A DNA stretch of 64,000 bases from Paraburkholderia unamae (GTDB taxonomy: Bacteria; Pseudomonadota; Gammaproteobacteria; Burkholderiales; Burkholderiaceae). Both the position numbers and the translations under genes were made by a program. The stretch's first letter is position 1. Every line of letters starts with the position of its first letter. Location: positions 310,001 through 374,000 of the forward strand of contig NZ_QLSU01000004.1 of the NCBI RefSeq assembly GCF_003268775.1, written 5' to 3'. The notes under the pieces were generated by a model. That model had not been told where the DNA came from, made no database searches, and saw only the letters and a list, made by a program, of their open reading frames with translations. Shown here in pieces: positions 61,514 to 64,000 of the stretch.

Positions 61514-63112
61514 TCAAAACAGGTGCTTGAACACCCAATAAAGCGCCCCGGCCAGCACGATCGAGGCGGGCAGCGTCAGCACCCAGGCCATTACCAGGCT
61601 GCGCACCGTGTTCCATTGCAGGCCCGAGCCGTTCGCGGCCATCGTGCCCGCCACGCCCGAGGAGAGCACGTGCGTCGTCGAAACCGGCAGGCCGTACACG
61701 TCGGCCGCGCCGATCGTCACCATCGCCACGACCTCGGCGCAGCCGCCCTGGCCATAGCTCAGGTGCTGCTTGCCGATGCGCTCGCCCACTGTCACCACGA
61801 TGCGCTTCCAGCCCACCATCGTGCCGAGGCCGAGCGCGATCGCGACGGCCACCTTCACCCACGTCGGAATGAACTTCGTCGCGTGGTCGATCTGGCCGCG
61901 GAAGTTATCGATGGACTTCGCATCGTCGGCTGAGAAGGCCACCGCCTTTTGCTTGTCGATCAGGCGGATCGCCTCGGAGATCACGTACATGTTGTTGCGC
62001 ACGTTGTCGACGACCGATTGCGGCACCGCCGCGAGCGAGCCGTAGCCGTGCACCTGGTCGGCCACCTGGTTCGAGAGCGCGGCGAGCGCGGGCACTGTCG
62101 TGCTGGAGAGGCTGCGCGAGCCGATGAAGCGCTGCACCTCGGCGCGCGAATCGGCGGGCGCGGCCACGCCGTTCGTGTAGCGCTCCAACGCGCGCGTGGC
62201 GTCGTGCGCGACGGCGACGAAGGTCTGCGTTTGCTCGGCCGTCACGGCGCGGTTCAGCGCGTAGGCGGTGGGCACCGTGCCGATCAGGATCAGCATGATG
62301 AGGCCCATGCCTTTCTGGCCGTCGTTGGAGCCGTGCGCGAACGAGACGCCCGTGCAGGTGAGGATCAGCAGCGCGCGGATCCAGAACGGCGGCGGCTCCT
62401 TGCCCTTCGGCTCCGAATAGAGCGCGGGGACGCGCACGACGGCCTTGAGGATGAGCAGCAGCAGCCCCGCCAGCAGGAAGCCCACGATCGGCGAAAACAG
62501 CAGCGACTTGCCCACGCCGAGCGCCTGGCTCCAGTCCACGCCGCTCGTGCCCGTAGCGCCATTCGCGCCGTGCATGAGCTGGTTCATGAGACCCACGCCG
62601 ATGATCGAGCCGATCAGCGTGTGCGAGCTCGACGAAGGCAGGCCGAAGTACCAGGTCCCCAGATTCCAGATGATCGCGGCGATCAGCAGGGCGAACACCA
62701 TGGCGAAGCCCGCGCTGCTGCCCACCTGGAGAATCAGCTCGACGGGCAGCAGTTGCAGGATGCCGAAGGCCACCGCGCCGGTGGACGTGAGCACGCCGAG
62801 AAAATTCCACGCACCCGACCAGATCACGGCGATGTTGGGCGAAAGCGAGTGCGTATAGATGACGGTCGCAACCGCATTCGCGGTATCGTGGAAGCCGTTC
62901 ACGAATTCGAAGCCGAGCGCGATCAAGAGCGCGATGCCAAGCAGAAGCCAGGGCAGCGCGGAGCTTTCGCGCACCGGCGAGAGGTCGTCGGCGAGATGCA
63001 TTCCCACGTACACGGCGCCTGCCGCGATGACAATGAGGAAGGCGAGCAGGCTCGCATTGCGCCCACGCGCCTGGGCGGCGCCCGGTTGGGGTGACAGGGA
63101 AAGATCTGGCAT
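61514..63112 (-). CDS. PiT family inorganic phosphate transporter
   Basis: The 532-residue protein has about 10-12 membrane helices and both PiT signature repeats: GFEFVNGFHDTANAVAT and SFAHGSNDGQKGMG. It takes up phosphate (as a metal complex) with protons. A cytoplasmic central loop of about 150 residues lies between the halves, as in the PitA/PitB group of proteobacteria. AGGAG is 10 bases before the ATG at 63112; the longer frame is not family-like. It is a single gene, divergent from a sensor gene. Confidence 0.92.
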   Translation of the reverse strand: MPDLSLSPQPGAAQARGRNASLLAFLIVIAAGAVYVGMHLADDLSPVRESSALPWLLLGIALLIALGFEFVNGFHDTANAVATVIYTHSLSPNIAVIWSGAWNFLGVLTSTGAVAFGILQLLPVELILQVGSSAGFAMVFALLIAAIIWNLGTWYFGLPSSSSHTLIGSIIGVGLMNQLMHGANGATGTSGVDWSQALGVGKSLLFSPIVGFLLAGLLLLILKAVVRVPALYSEPKGKEPPPFWIRALLILTCTGVSFAHGSNDGQKGMGLIMLILIGTVPTAYALNRAVTAEQTQTFVAVAHDATRALERYTNGVAAPADSRAEVQRFIGSRSLSSTTVPALAALSNQVADQVHGYGSLAAVPQSVVDNVRNNMYVISEAIRLIDKQKAVAFSADDAKSIDNFRGQIDHATKFIPTWVKVAVAIALGLGTMVGWKRIVVTVGERIGKQHLSYGQGGCAEVVAMVTIGAADVYGLPVSTTHVLSSGVAGTMAANGSGLQWNTVRSLVMAWVLTLPASIVLAGALYWVFKHLF

Positions 63113-63321
63113 GACGGGCACGCTCCTGGGGGATGGAGGGAAGGCAGAGGTTTCGCCTTCGATCGTGAACCGCGCAGGTTTCGGTTTGATGACGGATTTG
63201 TGCCAGCCATGCCCTATAAATCGCCGTAGCCCACCCTGCGGCGTGTGAGGCAAACGCTGAATTTCGGTGGCCGGATTCGGGCCTTGCAACGCGGCCCGCC
63301 GACTGACGGAGGATTGCGCAG

Positions 63322-64000
63322 ATGCCACGAGGGTTTCTTTCGCCGCATCTTCGGGTGCGTCGATGGGCGCACGCGCAGGCGAAGCGGGCGACGCGCCTGA
63401 TCGGTCACTATCCGTTCTTCGCGGCGCTCTCGGGCACGCTCGTCGCGACGGTGATGGCGATCCTGACCTACGCGGCGCTCTACGAGGGCCGCGCCGAAGA
63501 ACTGCGCCACGCGGCCGAGAACTCGCGCAACCTCGTGCAGCTCATCAGCAACGACATCGCGCGCAACATGGAGATTTACGACCTGTCGCTACAGGCCGTG
63601 GTCATGGCGGCGCAGCAGCCGCAAACCTGGCTCATGCCCGAGGCGCTGCGCCAGCGCGTGCTGTTCGACCGCGCGACGGCGGCGTCGAACCTGGGCGGCG
63701 CCTATGTGATCGACGCCACGGGCCACGTGAGGGCGTCGCAGAACGCGCTCGTGCGAGCCGGGGCGGCGGGTCTTTCGTTCGCCGATCGCGATTACTTCAT
63801 CGCGCAGCAACGCGACCCGCAGGCAGGCCTCTATTTTTCTCAGCCGTACCGCTCGCGCTTGCGCGGCGGCATACCCAGCATCGGTCTTTCGCGCCGCATC
63901 AACGCGCCCGACGGCTCCTTCGCGGGCGTGGCGCTGCTCGGCGTGCGCCTCGATTATTTCCAGCAGCTCCTGGAGCGGATCGACGTCGGGCAGGGCGGAC
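63322..64000 (+). CDS. Membrane sensor with dCACHE-type periplasmic domain, 5' part
   Basis: The frame runs open to the right edge: 226 codons are visible. A basic N-terminus (MPRGFLSPHLRVRRWAHA) precedes one membrane helix (PFFAALSGTLVATVMAILTY), then a periplasmic region of the dCACHE/PAS-like type used by sensor kinases, diguanylate cyclases and chemoreceptors: QLISNDIARNMEIYDLSLQ, LPMP-type loop, SFADRDYFIAQQRDPQAGLYFSQPYRSR, shown in parts. GGAGG lies 9 bases before the ATG. Its output domain is beyond the window, so the kind of sensor is unknown. Confidence 0.8.
   Translation, partial: MPRGFLSPHLRVRRWAHAQAKRATRLIGHYPFFAALSGTLVATVMAILTYAALYEGRAEELRHAAENSRNLVQLISNDIARNMEIYDLSLQAVVMAAQQPQTWLMPEALRQRVLFDRATAASNLGGAYVIDATGHVRASQNALVRAGAAGLSFADRDYFIAQQRDPQAGLYFSQPYRSRLRGGIPSIGLSRRINAPDGSFAGVALLGVRLDYFQQLLERIDVGQGG

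Overview
The window is GC-rich chromosomal DNA with few gaps between genes. It carries several DUF4148 proteins, an L-lactate lldP/lutABC operon, a PhaAB-type Mrp antiporter with fused A and B subunits, an RbbA-type exporter and many large acyl-CoA catabolic operons. This mix points to a betaproteobacterium of the Burkholderiales, most likely Paraburkholderia, Caballeronia or Burkholderia. The assignment rests on gene content and protein resemblance read by eye; no database search was run. No rRNA, tRNA, CRISPR array, insertion sequence or prophage was seen.

Layout. 1-4.3 kb: the 5' end of a secreted protein, a CynX-type MFS carrier facing a GntR/FCD regulator across a long palindrome, and a GST facing a TetR regulator across a perfect inverted repeat. 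4.4-6.5 kb: small proteins (DUF1653, YqaE/Pmp3, a glycine-rich lipoprotein, two DUF4148 proteins). 6.5-10 kb: a 2Fe-2S ferredoxin translationally coupled to an MbfA-like ferritin-VIT iron transporter, downstream of an AcoR-type sigma-54 activator. 10.3-14 kb: small proteins, cytochrome b561, an NCS2 purine permease and a third DUF4148 protein. 14-20.2 kb: an AraC regulator divergent from an acyl-CoA dehydrogenase, acyl-CoA ligase, enoyl-CoA hydratase and 3-hydroxyisobutyryl-CoA hydrolase operon, which fits isobutyryl-CoA/valine degradation. 20.2-24.7 kb: a ClC channel, ppnP and a TonB siderophore receptor behind a Fur-box-like site. 24.8-26.7 kb: an encapsulin nanocompartment operon with a DyP peroxidase cargo.

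27-38 kb: a DedA-PAP2-LssY fusion membrane protein, then a six-gene beta-oxidation operon (fadB-like, two acyl-CoA dehydrogenases, CoA transferase, etfB, etfA) with a divergent LysR regulator. 38-45 kb: a DUF4397 lipoprotein and the mrp/pha antiporter operon. 45.3-51.8 kb: an outer-membrane factor, HlyD adaptor, double-ATPase RbbA-type transporter and ABC-2 permease operon. 52.5-59 kb: a secreted protein, then lutA-lutC-lutB-lldP under a divergent GntR/FCD regulator. 59-64 kb: a VOC protein, polyphosphate kinase 2, a toxin-antitoxin pair whose toxin carries an in-frame amber codon, a PiT phosphate transporter, and the start of a dCACHE-type membrane sensor cut by the window edge.

The most rewarding items are the DyP-encapsulin operon, where the encapsulin Shine-Dalgarno lies inside the targeting-peptide codons; the amber-interrupted toxin beside an intact antitoxin; the coupled ferredoxin/MbfA pair; the PAP2 domain that has lost its catalytic residues; and several strong, untested operator palindromes.
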